A stretch of DNA of 64,000 nucleotides. It comes from Opitutia bacterium. GTDB taxonomy: Bacteria; Verrucomicrobiota; Verrucomicrobiia; Opitutales; Opitutaceae. A model generated the notes under the pieces. That model did no database searches, was not told where the DNA came from, and saw only the letters and a list, made by a program, of their open reading frames with translations. Numbering within the stretch: position 1 is the first letter of the stretch; each line of letters begins with the position of its first letter. Of the stretch, positions 33,494 to 42,077 are shown piece after piece. The position numbers were made by a program, and so were the translations under genes. The stretch is taken from assembly GCA_016190985.1 (NCBI GenBank), contig JACPPI010000012.1, positions 36,462 to 100,461 of the forward strand, in the 5' to 3' direction.

Positions 33494-34186
33494 TCAGCTG
33501 TTCGTGGCGGCCGGTGCATCCAGCGCGGCGAGGGCCTTTTTCGCCGCCTCGAACTCCGGGTTGATCTTCAGGGCGGCTTCAAAGCGGGCGCGGGCCTCGT
33601 CCTTTTTGCCCAGTTTGGCCAGCATCCGGCCGCAGGCGTTGGTCAGGTTGGCGCTGTCGGGCTTCAGCTTCAGGGCCGCCTCAAAGTGCGCGAGTGCTCC
33701 GGCGTAGTCCTCGCCCTTCTCCGCGATGTTGGCGTATTCGGCCAGGCCGAGGACCGGGTTGAGGGCGTGGACGCGGTCGGCGAACTCCCGGGCCTTCTCG
33801 AGGCTGCCGCCGGCGATCTCCGGGGCGTTGGCGTAGTAACGGGCGAGCCCGATCAGGCCGGCGACGTGCTTCGGGTCGAGCGCGATCGATTTCTCAAAGG
33901 CCTTGCGCATTTTGCCCGCGACCATCGCCTGCTGCATGAAGTTCATCTCGCCCATGCGGACGCTGAGGGCGATGCCGAGCTGCGAGAAATACTCGGGCTT
34001 GGTCGCGTCGGCCTGCGTGGCCTGCTCGGCGAGTTCGACGGCCTCCTTGGTGCTTTTCTGCTGGAGCCGTTCCTGGCTGAGTTTGTGCAAAGCGGCTGCG
34101 TCGGTCGGTGCAGCAGCTGATTGCCCGACGGCAATGGTGACGAGGACAAGGGCGGCGCAAGCCGCGAGGAGGGATTTGGTTTTCAT
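33494..34186 (-). CDS. periplasmic TPR-repeat protein
   Basis: The 230-aa protein has a signal peptide (MKTKSLLAACAALVLVTIAVGQSAAA) and then about five TPR-like repeats (for example AKPDATKPEYFSQLGIALS-type and ARARFEAALKINPEFEAAKK), some separated by longer loops. TPRs mediate protein contacts in the envelope. Partners are unknown. It is terminated by the hairpin at 33432-33460 and transcribed alone, with a repeat-rich spacer upstream. Confidence 0.75.
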   Translation of the reverse strand: MKTKSLLAACAALVLVTIAVGQSAAAPTDAAALHKLSQERLQQKSTKEAVELAEQATQADATKPEYFSQLGIALSVRMGEMNFMQQAMVAGKMRKAFEKSIALDPKHVAGLIGLARYYANAPEIAGGSLEKAREFADRVHALNPVLGLAEYANIAEKGEDYAGALAHFEAALKLKPDSANLTNACGRMLAKLGKKDEARARFEAALKINPEFEAAKKALAALDAPAATNS

Positions 34187-34220
34187 GGGTTGGTTATGGG
34201 TTGGGAGGAGGAGTTTTTAG

Positions 34221-34395
34221 GCCACGGATTTCACGGATTGGCACAGATGGGAGATGCCATGCCAGTCATTCTGAGCGGAGCGAAGAATCCAGAATGATAT
34301 TGGCTGGCGGGAGTGATGCTGGATCCTTCGCTCCGCTCAGGATGACGGGTGTCTTAAATTTGTCCTTATCCGTGTTCATCTGTGTAATCCGTGGC
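34221..34395. repeat. nested inverted-repeat element, CCACGGATT family, copy 1
   Basis: Outer arms GCCACGGATTTCACGGATT (34221) and GTGTAATCCGTGGC (ending about 34395) enclose a second inverted repeat, CATTCTGAGCGGAGCGAAG (about 34266) against CTTCGCTCCGCTCAGGATG. It fills the TPR/ADOP intergenic region and carries no gene. The outer motif recurs at 43162 and 57421. Confidence 0.8.
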
Positions 34396-34404
34396 TGAAA
34401 AATC

Positions 34405-36819
34405 TTATTCCTGCTGCAGCGCCTGCGTTGGGTTCAGCCGGGCGGCGCGGCGGGCGGGGAGAAACGCGGCGGCGAAGACCACCGCCGGCACGAACACCAG
34501 CAGCACGCCGAGCACGAACGGATCGGCGGGCTCGACGCCGTAGAGCATGCCGCGCAGCACCTGGGTCAGGCCCAGGGCCCCGGCGAGGCCGGCGGCGACC
34601 CCGATCCCGGCGATCACGCCGGCGCGGGCCAGCAGCCAGCGCAAGATCAGGCCGGGCGTGGCGCCCAGCGCCATGCGCACCCCGATCTCGCGGGTGCGCT
34701 GCCCGACGGTGAACGCCAGGCTCGCGTAGATGCCGAAGGCGGAGAGCCCGAGCGCGACGGCGGCAAAGAGGCCGAACAACGCCGCGCGCAGCCGGGGCTG
34801 CGTGGCCGAGCGCGCGATGTTCTCCTCCATGGTGCGGACGCTCATCGTGAGCGTCGGGTCGGCCCGGCGCATCGCGGCCTGCACGGTTGCGGCGCTCGCG
34901 CCGCTGGTGCGCACGAGCACGGTCGTGAAGAACCACGGCGACTGGCGCGACGGCACGTAGAGCTGCGGTGTGGCGTCGTCGGCCTGCGAGTCCTGCTTCA
35001 CGCCGCCCACGACGCCGACGATCTCGCGCCAGCCGCGCACCATCCATGGCATCGTGCGGATGCGCTTGCCGATCGGGTCGGCGTCGCCGAAGAGCCGCTT
35101 GGCCAGTGTGGCGCTGATGATGCACACCGGGCGGGACGCGCCGGCCTTGAGGTCGTCGCGGTCCTCGAAATCGCGGCCGCGCAGCAGCGGCACGCGGAGC
35201 GTGCGAAAATAGCCCGTGCTGACGGAATTGAACACGGCCTCGTCGGCGTTGCCTTCCTCGACGGGGCGGCCCTCGACCCAGAACGGGTAGCGCAGCGTGA
35301 TGCCCGTGAGCGGCGCGCTGCTGTTGAGCGTGGCGCCGGCCACGCCGGGCTCGCGGCGCACCTCGGCCAGCACGCGCTCGTAATAGTCGCCCAACTGCTG
35401 GAAATCATCCCAGCGCGCGGGCGGCGGCGAGATGCGCAAGGTGAGGAGGTTCACCGGGTCGAAGCCGGGGGCGGTGCGCTGCAGGGTCAGCAGGCTCTTC
35501 ATCAGCAGGCCGGCCCCGGTGAGCACGACCAGCGTCAGCGCCACCTGGCCGGCGATGAGCGCGCCTTGCACGGAGGACGCGAACCGGCTCGAGCCGCCGC
35601 GGCCGCCGCCGGACTTGAGCATCTCGTTCACGTTGGCACGCAGCACCTGCCACGCCGGGAGCAATCCGAAGACCAAGCCGGTCAGCACCGAGACGGTGAG
35701 AGCAAAGGCCAGCGCCGGGCCGTCGACACCGATGGCGGATGAGCGCGGAATCAGGCCCGGCGGCAACCGGCTCGCGAGCACGGGCAGACCGACGGCGGCG
35801 AGCCCGATGCCGGCCCCGCCCCCGACGAGCGCGAGCAAGAGGCTTTCGCAAAGCACCGTGCGTGCGAGCGTCTGCGGCGTGGCCCCGAGGGCGAGGCGGA
35901 CCGCGAGTTCCTGGAGGCGCGACACACCGCGCGCCAGCATGAGGTTGGCGAGGTTGACGCAGGCGATGAGCAGCACGAGGCCGACGGCCCCGACGAGCAG
36001 CAGCAGCGAGGAGCGCAGACCACCGACGCGCATCGCGAGCAGCGGTTGCAGCGCGAGGCTCCAGCCGCGGTTGGTCTTGGGGAATTCCCGCGCGAGCGTG
36101 GCGGCGATCGCCGTGGCCTCGGCCTGGGCGGCGGCGGGGGCGACGCCCGGCTTGAGCCGGCCGACCGTGGCCCAGAAGCGCGAATCGCGGGCGAGGTTCT
36201 CCGGCGCCTCGACGGGGAAGGGCAGCCAGACGTCGACGAATTCCGGTTCCCGGAAATCCTCCGGCATGACGCCGATGACGGTGGCCGGCTCGCTGTTGAG
36301 GATGATGGTCTCGCCGATGACGCTCGCGCGCCCGGCGAAATGCCGGCGCCACGCCGCATGGCTCAGGAGCACGGCGCGGGCGGTCCCGAGGTTGAACTCG
36401 TCGGCCTTGAAGCCTCGACCATGGAGCGGCACCACGCCGAAGACCGGGAGAAACTCCTCCGTCACCAGCCCGCAGACCAGCTGGACGGGATCGGCGCCCG
36501 CCGGCGCATAGCCGGCGAAGTCGGGCCGGAACGCCGCGAGCGCGGAGTAGGAGGTCGCGCGCTCCTTGAGGTCACGGAAATCCGGGAGCGAGAGCGCGGG
36601 CTGGGAGAGCGCCTTGGCGGCATTGAGGGATTTGAAGCCGACCAGCCGCTCCTGGGCCGGGTAGGGCAACGGACGCAGGATGATGGACTGGAAAATGGAG
36701 AAGATCGCGACGTTGGCGCCGATGCCCAGCGCGAGCATGGCGCAGGCGAGCAGCGCGAAGCCCGGGGAGCGGCGCAGGTGGCGGGCGGCGGCGGCGAGTT
36801 CGGCGAGGAGGCGGTTCAT
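34405..36819 (-). CDS. ADOP-type ABC transporter permease (MacB-like, FtsX domains)
   Basis: The 804-aa protein holds two FtsX modules, each with a MacB-type periplasmic core. The N-terminal helix (LACAMLALGIGANVAIFSIF) precedes a periplasmic domain, then three helices (LLLLVGAVGLVLLIACVNLANLML onward), a second periplasmic region and three C-terminal helices ending PARRAARLNPTQALQQE. This matches the acidobacterial duplicated-orphan permease type common in Acidobacteria and Verrucomicrobiota. No ATPase gene adjoins. Substrate unknown. ATG 36819 (MNRLLAEL) is preferred over an upstream GTG or ATG because it directly precedes the amphipathic helix. Confidence 0.83.
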   Translation of the reverse strand: MNRLLAELAAAARHLRRSPGFALLACAMLALGIGANVAIFSIFQSIILRPLPYPAQERLVGFKSLNAAKALSQPALSLPDFRDLKERATSYSALAAFRPDFAGYAPAGADPVQLVCGLVTEEFLPVFGVVPLHGRGFKADEFNLGTARAVLLSHAAWRRHFAGRASVIGETIILNSEPATVIGVMPEDFREPEFVDVWLPFPVEAPENLARDSRFWATVGRLKPGVAPAAAQAEATAIAATLAREFPKTNRGWSLALQPLLAMRVGGLRSSLLLLVGAVGLVLLIACVNLANLMLARGVSRLQELAVRLALGATPQTLARTVLCESLLLALVGGGAGIGLAAVGLPVLASRLPPGLIPRSSAIGVDGPALAFALTVSVLTGLVFGLLPAWQVLRANVNEMLKSGGGRGGSSRFASSVQGALIAGQVALTLVVLTGAGLLMKSLLTLQRTAPGFDPVNLLTLRISPPPARWDDFQQLGDYYERVLAEVRREPGVAGATLNSSAPLTGITLRYPFWVEGRPVEEGNADEAVFNSVSTGYFRTLRVPLLRGRDFEDRDDLKAGASRPVCIISATLAKRLFGDADPIGKRIRTMPWMVRGWREIVGVVGGVKQDSQADDATPQLYVPSRQSPWFFTTVLVRTSGASAATVQAAMRRADPTLTMSVRTMEENIARSATQPRLRAALFGLFAAVALGLSAFGIYASLAFTVGQRTREIGVRMALGATPGLILRWLLARAGVIAGIGVAAGLAGALGLTQVLRGMLYGVEPADPFVLGVLLVFVPAVVFAAAFLPARRAARLNPTQALQQE

Positions 36820-36913
36820 GTTGCCGCCAAGATAACAGGTCGCGCGGCCCGCCACATCGCCCGGAAGTCACCGTCAGGGTCATGCGGCGGCATGACTTGG
36901 GTCATGCGGTAAT

Positions 36914-36934
36914 TTGTAACGTATTACGTTACAA
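36914..36934. repeat. dispersed palindrome, copy d (TGTAA-N9-TTACA)
   Basis: Arms TTGTAACGTA and TACGTTACAA around a central T, in the 155-bp gap between the ADOP permease start and the response-regulator stop. Confidence 0.85.
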
Positions 36935-36974
36935 GTTATCTGGGCCCCCCATCAGGAGATGGGTCTGCCAAAAA

Positions 36975-37631
36975 TCAGATCAGGCCCATCTCGCGGGCGC
37001 GGAGCGCGGCCTGGGTGCGGTCGAGCACGCCGAGTTTCCCGAGGACGTTCGTCATGTGGTTCTTCACCGTGCCCTCGGTGATGTTCAGCCGTGAGCCGAT
37101 CTCCTTGTTGCTGCAGCCGTCGGCCAGCAACTTCAGGACGCCGAGTTCGCGCTCCGACAGCGGGTCGGCCAGGGTCTGCGGCGCGCGCTTGCCCTCCCGG
37201 GCGGACAGGCGGTTGAGCTCGGCCATCATCCGGCCGGCGACCGACGGCTCGAGGACGGAGGTGCCCTTGGCGGCAGCACGCACCGACTCGTTGAGTTTGT
37301 CGGCCGAGCAGGCCTTCAACAGATAACCGAGCGCCCCGGCGCGCATGGCCTCGAATATCTCCTCGTCCTCCTCGAAGGTGGTGAGCACGACGACCTTGGC
37401 GGTCGGCATGGCGGCCATGACGCGGCGCGTGGCCTCGACGCCACCCATGACCGGCATGCGCAGATCCATGAGAACGACATCGGGCTTGTGGACCTTGGCC
37501 AGGGCGAGGGCGCGTTCGCCGTTCTCCGCCTCGGCGACGATGTCAAAGTCCGGCTGCAGGCTGAGCAGGGTGCGGAGCGCCTCGCGGAAGAGCGACTGGT
37601 CGTCGACCAGCATGAGCCGCAACTTTTTCAC
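36975..37631 (-). CDS. NarL/FixJ-family response regulator
   Basis: The 218-aa regulator has a receiver domain (phosphoacceptor Asp in PDVVLMDLRMP, acidic pair VDDQ at the start, Thr/Lys region) and a C-terminal LuxR helix-turn-helix (LSERELGVLKLLADGCSNKEIGS, about 150-210). It is cotranscribed with the kinase upstream through a 4-bp GTGA overlap; the start codon is GTG 37631. Targets are unknown; the ADOP permease gene 155 bp downstream on the same strand is a candidate. Confidence 0.9.
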   Translation of the reverse strand: MKKLRLMLVDDQSLFREALRTLLSLQPDFDIVAEAENGERALALAKVHKPDVVLMDLRMPVMGGVEATRRVMAAMPTAKVVVLTTFEEDEEIFEAMRAGALGYLLKACSADKLNESVRAAAKGTSVLEPSVAGRMMAELNRLSAREGKRAPQTLADPLSERELGVLKLLADGCSNKEIGSRLNITEGTVKNHMTNVLGKLGVLDRTQAALRAREMGLI

Positions 37632-38815
37632 GCCCGCACCTCGATCGTGAGGGCGTAGCCCCCGCCCGGGCGGGGGCCTGAAATGACCTGGCCGCCGAGC
37701 ACCTCGATGCGCTCACGGATGCCGACCAGACCGAAGCCGGCGGGGGCGGCGCCGTTGGCGTCCCGGCCATTGTCGGTGACGGCGAGCGTCACGCGGCCAT
37801 GGGGGGCGAATTCGAGGGCGACCTCGGCCGCGGTGGCGCCCGCGTGCTTGCGGATGTTGGTCAGGGCCTCTTGGGCGGAGCGGAACAGGGCGTGCTCGAT
37901 CCCCGGCGGCAGCGGACGGGCGGTGCCCGCCAGCCGCAGTGTGACCGGCAGGCCCGACTCCACGGTAAGTGCGCGCAGGGCTTCGGGCAGCGGCAGACGC
38001 GCGGCATCGGTGCGGAGGGAGCTGACGGAGCGGCGGACGTCATCCAGCGCATCACCGGTGAGCTGGGCGGCCTTGAGCACGGAAGCACGGGCTTCGTCGG
38101 GACGGTGGGCAATCAGCGCGGCCGCGGCGTCGAGCTGGGTCTTCACCACGGTGAGATAGTGGCCGAGGCCGTCGTGGATCTCGCGGGCGAGGCGGTTGCG
38201 CTCGCGCGTGGTGGCGAGATCCTCGGCCTGTGCGGCGTGGGCGCGGAGTTGCGCGTTGGCGGCCTCGATCTCCATGCGGAGTTTTTCTTCGCGTTCGCGG
38301 GCGACGAGCGCCTGCTTGGTGATGAGGGTGAAGGCGATGGTGAAGGCGAAGGCCGCCGAATAGTTCACGACCGCCTGCAACCCGCTATCCCAGCCATAGG
38401 GTATGGCCCAGACCGCGATGTTGATGCCGAACAGATAGACGCCGACGAGCGCGGCGTGGCGCGCCCGCAGATCGAAGATGGCCTGGCTAATCACCGGCAG
38501 GACCAATATGCCGAGAAAGCCCCGGACCGGGCTCAGGAAAATCACCGCGGTCAGCAGCGCGCACTGAAGCAGATAATAGGCTGCGTAAGCACCCGGCCGG
38601 CCGCGCGAGTCGAGGTAGCAGCTGCCGAGCACGCCGAGGACGGCATAAATGGCGCCCAGGGAAAACACCACGGGCACCATCCACTCCGAGGCATAGAACC
38701 GCTGGGTGGAAAAAAAGGTCGCGTAAGACGACAGGATGACGGCGGCATAAGCGAAGGTGCCGTAGAGACTGCCGGTGCGGTGGGCTTCAGTTTGAACGGC
38801 GGTCGGGGACGACAT
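37628..38815 (-). CDS. NarX/DesK-type sensor histidine kinase
   Basis: This 395-aa membrane kinase has about six N-terminal helices (about 18-165) forming an intramembrane sensor with almost no periplasmic domain. A short coiled coil (EREEKLRMEIEAANAQLRAHAAQ), a HisKA_3 dimerisation domain with the phospho-His in RNRLAREIHDGLGHYL and a HATPase domain (ALTNIRKHAGATAAEV, VTDNGRDANG, GFGLVGIRERIEVLGG) follow. It pairs with the adjacent NarL-type regulator. The signal is probably membrane-state related, as in DesK-like kinases, but that is inference. Confidence 0.88.
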   Translation of the reverse strand: MSSPTAVQTEAHRTGSLYGTFAYAAVILSSYATFFSTQRFYASEWMVPVVFSLGAIYAVLGVLGSCYLDSRGRPGAYAAYYLLQCALLTAVIFLSPVRGFLGILVLPVISQAIFDLRARHAALVGVYLFGINIAVWAIPYGWDSGLQAVVNYSAAFAFTIAFTLITKQALVAREREEKLRMEIEAANAQLRAHAAQAEDLATTRERNRLAREIHDGLGHYLTVVKTQLDAAAALIAHRPDEARASVLKAAQLTGDALDDVRRSVSSLRTDAARLPLPEALRALTVESGLPVTLRLAGTARPLPPGIEHALFRSAQEALTNIRKHAGATAAEVALEFAPHGRVTLAVTDNGRDANGAAPAGFGLVGIRERIEVLGGQVISGPRPGGGYALTIEVRA

Positions 38816-38889
38816 GGGCGGCAGCCTACCACGCCGAGGCGGTTTGGCGATATAGGAAGGAAGTCATGGGGCGGGTCATGGGTGGGGCC

Positions 38890-38973
38890 AATTTCTCTTT
38901 CTCCTAATCGTAATCTTTCTCTCTGGTCGGCAAGGGACTTGAGGGGAGAAAGATTAAGAGAAAGAGAAAGATT
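38890..38973. repeat. CTTTCTC / GAGAAAG inverted-repeat region
   Basis: Pyrimidine-rich ATTTCTCTTTCTCCTAATCG and AATCTTTCTC units are followed by complementary GAGAAAGATTAAGAG and AAAGAGAAAG units just behind the stop of the FAD oxidoreductase. RNA from that gene could fold into a long AU-rich hairpin, so it may serve as its 3' end. It looks like a dispersed repeat rather than a typical terminator. Confidence 0.55.
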
Positions 38974-41946
38974 TTAGACCAGCGACGCATGCAGGATCTC
39001 CACGGGATGCAGCGCCGTGCGGCCGGTGGCGTCCTTGATCTGGTGGCGGCAACTGGTGCCGGGGGCGGCGATGAGGGTGTCCGCGGGCGCGCCGCGCACG
39101 GCGGGGAAGAGCACGAGTTCGCCGATCTGCTGTGAGAGTTCGTAGTGTTCGGCCTCGTAGCCAAAGGAGCCCGCCATGCCGCAGCAGCCGGACGGAATGA
39201 CCGACACTTGGTGGCCGGCGGGCAGCCCGAGCATCTTCACCGTCGGCGTGAGCGATGACAGCGCCTTCTGGTGGCAGTGGCCGTGCAGCTTGATGGCACG
39301 GGGTTCGGCTTTGAAGGCGGCAGGGGTGATGCGGCCGGCGTCGGCCTCGCGGGCGATGAACTCGTCGATGAGCAGCGCGTTTTTCGCCAACGCCTTCGCG
39401 GCATCGAGCAGATGGTCCGGCATCAGGTCGGGATATTCGTCGCGGAAGGAGAGAATGCAGGAGGGCTCGAGGCCGATGAGCGGCGTCTGCGCGTTGATGA
39501 GGCCCTTCAGCAGCTCGACGTTGCGGATGGCGAATTTCTGGGCGTCGCGCACGAGGCCCTTGGAGAAATGGGCGCGGCCGCTTTCGACGTGCGCCGGGAT
39601 GACGACCTCGTAGCCGAGCCGGTTGAGGAGCTGCACAGCTTTGATGCCCATCGGGGTGTCATTGTAGTTCGTGAACTCGTCGCAGAAGAGGTAGACGCGG
39701 CCGTGGGGATAGGCGAGGGACGGCGGGTTGGCGTGCCGGGCGTGCCACGCGGCGAGCGTGGTGTCGTGCAGGGTCGGCAGGCTGCGTTTTTGCGCGAAGC
39801 CGGCGAAGCGCTTGATCAGACGGCTTGTCAACCAATAGTTGACAAGCGCATTGTAGAGCCACGGCACTTTGGCGGCCCACTGCATGGAGCGCGTGAAATT
39901 CGCGACGAGCCGCGAGCGCAGCGGCACGCCGTTGGCGTCGTGATAGTGCTGCTGCCACTCGGCTTTGAGGCGGGCGACGTCGACGTTGGACGGGCACTCG
40001 GACTTGCAGCCCTTGCAGGAGAGACAGAGATCCATGACGCCCTTCACCTGCTCGCTGTCCCAGGCGTTCAGGCCGTCGCGGGCCTCGGTCAGGACGTGGC
40101 GCAACATGTTGGCGCGGGCGCGGGTGGTGTCCTGCTCGTTGCGCGTCGCCATGAAGCTCGGGCACATGGTGCCGCCCATGAGGTGGGATTTGCGGCACTC
40201 GCCCACGCCGTTGCATTTCTCGGCGGCGCGGAGCACGCCGCGGGTGGCGCTGAAATTGAAGACGGTCTTGTATTCCAGCGTGGGGTGGTCGGCGGGGCCG
40301 TGGCGCAGCGCGGTGTCCATCGGCGGGGTGTCGATGATCTTGCCGGGATTGAAGACGCCGCGCGGGTCGAAGGTCTCCTTCACGCGGCGCATCATCGCGT
40401 AGCACTCCGGACCGACCATGAAGGGGATGAACTCGCCGCGCAGGCGGCCGTCGCCATGCTCGCCGGAGAGCGACCCGCGGTATTTTTTCACGAGGGCGGC
40501 GACGTCGGTCGCGATGCCGCGGAAAGCCTTCAGGCCCTCGCGGGTCTTGAGGTCGAAGAGCGGCCGCGTGTGCAGCTCACCGGCGCCGGCATGGGCGTAA
40601 TACACGCTCTGGACGCCGTATTTCCCGCGCATCAGCGCGTCGAACTCGGAGATGTAGGCCGGCAGGTCCTCGACCGCGACGGCCGTGTCCTCGACGACCT
40701 CGCGCGGCTTGGCATCGCCGGGCACGTTCATCATCAGGCCCTGGCCGGCGCGGCGCAGGTCCCAGACCTTGTTGGCGTCGTCGCCCCAGAGCACGGGGAA
40801 GGCGTAGCCCAGGCCGGCGGCGCGCATTTCCTGTTCCATGGTTTTGATCACGGCCTCGATCGCCTCGCGTTGTTCGAGCCGGACCTCGACGACGAGCACG
40901 GCGCCGGGATCGCCCTGCACAAAGAAACGGTTTTTGGCCTGCTCGAGGTTGGCCTTGGTGCATTCGAGGATGTGGCGGTCGATGAGTTCGCAGCCGAACG
41001 GCCGGTGGCGCATCGCGATGAGCGTGGCGTGAAGCGAGTCCTGGATGGTCGCGAAGTGGGCGCAGAGCAGCGCGCCCGGCGGGGGCAGGGGCTCGACATT
41101 CAGCTCGAACTCGACGCCGAGGAACAGCGTGCCCTCGGAGCCGGCGAGGAGCTGGCAGAGGTTGAAGGGCTGGGCCGAGGCCGGATCGAAGACATGGCAC
41201 TCCATCAACCGGTCGAGCGCGTAGCCGGTGTTGCGGCGGGTAACGGTGGGCTTCGGGTAATGGTCGCGGATGAGCTGGCGGTTCTTCGCGTCGCCGAGCA
41301 GGTCGCGGACGGTGCGGTAGATCTTCGTCTCGAGCGTGTCGGGTCCGGCGCACTTGGCCTCGAATTCAGGCTGGGTCAGCGGGCCGAAGGCGGCCGCGGA
41401 GCCGTCGCTGAGAAAGCCGCGCACGGAGACGAGGTGCTCGCGGGTGGTGCCGTGGACGATGGAGTTGGCGCCGCAGGAGTTGTTGCCGACCATGCCGCCG
41501 ATCATGGCGCGGTTGGCGGTGGAGGTCTCGGGCGCGAAGAAGAGACCGAGCGGCTTGAGGTGCAGGTTGAGCTCGTTGCGGACGACACCCGGCTGGACGC
41601 GGACACGGCGCGTCGCGGCATCGGTGGCGACGATGCGGTTCAGGTGGCGGCCCACGTCGACCACGATGCCGCCGCCCACGACCTGGCCGGCGAGGGAGGT
41701 GCCGGCGGTGCGCGGGATGAGGCCGATGTGGTGCCGGTTCGCGAACGCGATCAACTCGCGCAGATCGGCCTCGGTCTTGGGCAGGGCCACGGCGACGGGC
41801 AGCTCCTGGTATTCGGAGGCGTCGGTCGCGTAGAGCGTCCGCATCGTGGCGTCAAAATGCAGTTCGCCCGCGAGCCGGGCGGCGAGGGCGGTCAGATCGG
41901 CCCGTTCGGCAGGCGCAGGGGGGGCAAGGGTGGAAGCGGCGGGCAT
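38974..41946 (-). CDS. FAD-linked D-2-hydroxyacid dehydrogenase fused to Fe-S domains (YdiJ-like)
   Basis: The 990-aa protein has an FAD-binding PCMH-type domain (PRTAGTSLAGQVVGGGIVVD; GNNSCGANSIVHG), a C-terminal FAD-oxidase domain (LSGEHGDGR), an Fe-S region (CNGVGECRK, then CLSCKGCKSECP) and a Cys-rich CCG domain (HGHCHQK, SGCCGMAGSFG). YdiJ-type enzymes oxidise D-2-hydroxyacids such as D-2-hydroxyglutarate or D-lactate and pass electrons to the respiratory chain. One dispersed palindrome is translated as LVNYWLTSR between the Fe-S and CCG domains. It stands alone, divergent from the saccharopine dehydrogenase gene. Confidence 0.88.
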   Translation of the reverse strand: MPAASTLAPPAPAERADLTALAARLAGELHFDATMRTLYATDASEYQELPVAVALPKTEADLRELIAFANRHHIGLIPRTAGTSLAGQVVGGGIVVDVGRHLNRIVATDAATRRVRVQPGVVRNELNLHLKPLGLFFAPETSTANRAMIGGMVGNNSCGANSIVHGTTREHLVSVRGFLSDGSAAAFGPLTQPEFEAKCAGPDTLETKIYRTVRDLLGDAKNRQLIRDHYPKPTVTRRNTGYALDRLMECHVFDPASAQPFNLCQLLAGSEGTLFLGVEFELNVEPLPPPGALLCAHFATIQDSLHATLIAMRHRPFGCELIDRHILECTKANLEQAKNRFFVQGDPGAVLVVEVRLEQREAIEAVIKTMEQEMRAAGLGYAFPVLWGDDANKVWDLRRAGQGLMMNVPGDAKPREVVEDTAVAVEDLPAYISEFDALMRGKYGVQSVYYAHAGAGELHTRPLFDLKTREGLKAFRGIATDVAALVKKYRGSLSGEHGDGRLRGEFIPFMVGPECYAMMRRVKETFDPRGVFNPGKIIDTPPMDTALRHGPADHPTLEYKTVFNFSATRGVLRAAEKCNGVGECRKSHLMGGTMCPSFMATRNEQDTTRARANMLRHVLTEARDGLNAWDSEQVKGVMDLCLSCKGCKSECPSNVDVARLKAEWQQHYHDANGVPLRSRLVANFTRSMQWAAKVPWLYNALVNYWLTSRLIKRFAGFAQKRSLPTLHDTTLAAWHARHANPPSLAYPHGRVYLFCDEFTNYNDTPMGIKAVQLLNRLGYEVVIPAHVESGRAHFSKGLVRDAQKFAIRNVELLKGLINAQTPLIGLEPSCILSFRDEYPDLMPDHLLDAAKALAKNALLIDEFIAREADAGRITPAAFKAEPRAIKLHGHCHQKALSSLTPTVKMLGLPAGHQVSVIPSGCCGMAGSFGYEAEHYELSQQIGELVLFPAVRGAPADTLIAAPGTSCRHQIKDATGRTALHPVEILHASLV
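39823..39847. repeat. dispersed palindrome, copy e (TGTCA-N9-TGACA), in the FAD oxidoreductase gene
   Basis: GCTTGTCAAC and GTTGACAAGC flank CAATA, with one mismatched pair. It is located inside the coding sequence and encodes part of LVNYWLTS on the minus strand. Confidence 0.85.
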
Positions 41947-42035
41947 GCGGGCGTCCGGTTTAAGTAGGAGCTGGAAACGGCCTTGGCGAGACGTTCGTGT
42001 CGGCTGAGAAATCCGTCCGGGTGATGAGAACAGGC

Positions 42036-42073
42036 TTGGACACGGGCGAAACGGCGGCTTATGTCATAAGCCA
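42036..42073 (+). promoter_or_regulatory. promoter of the saccharopine dehydrogenase gene with overlapping palindrome
   Basis: TTGGAC (42036-42041), 17 nt, then TTATGT (42059-42064) make a plausible sigma70 promoter with a start about 7 nt before ATG 42078. The -10 lies within the palindrome GGCTTAT-GTC-ATAAGCC (42057-42073), a good candidate operator. Confidence 0.5.
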
Positions 42074-42077
42074 TCTT

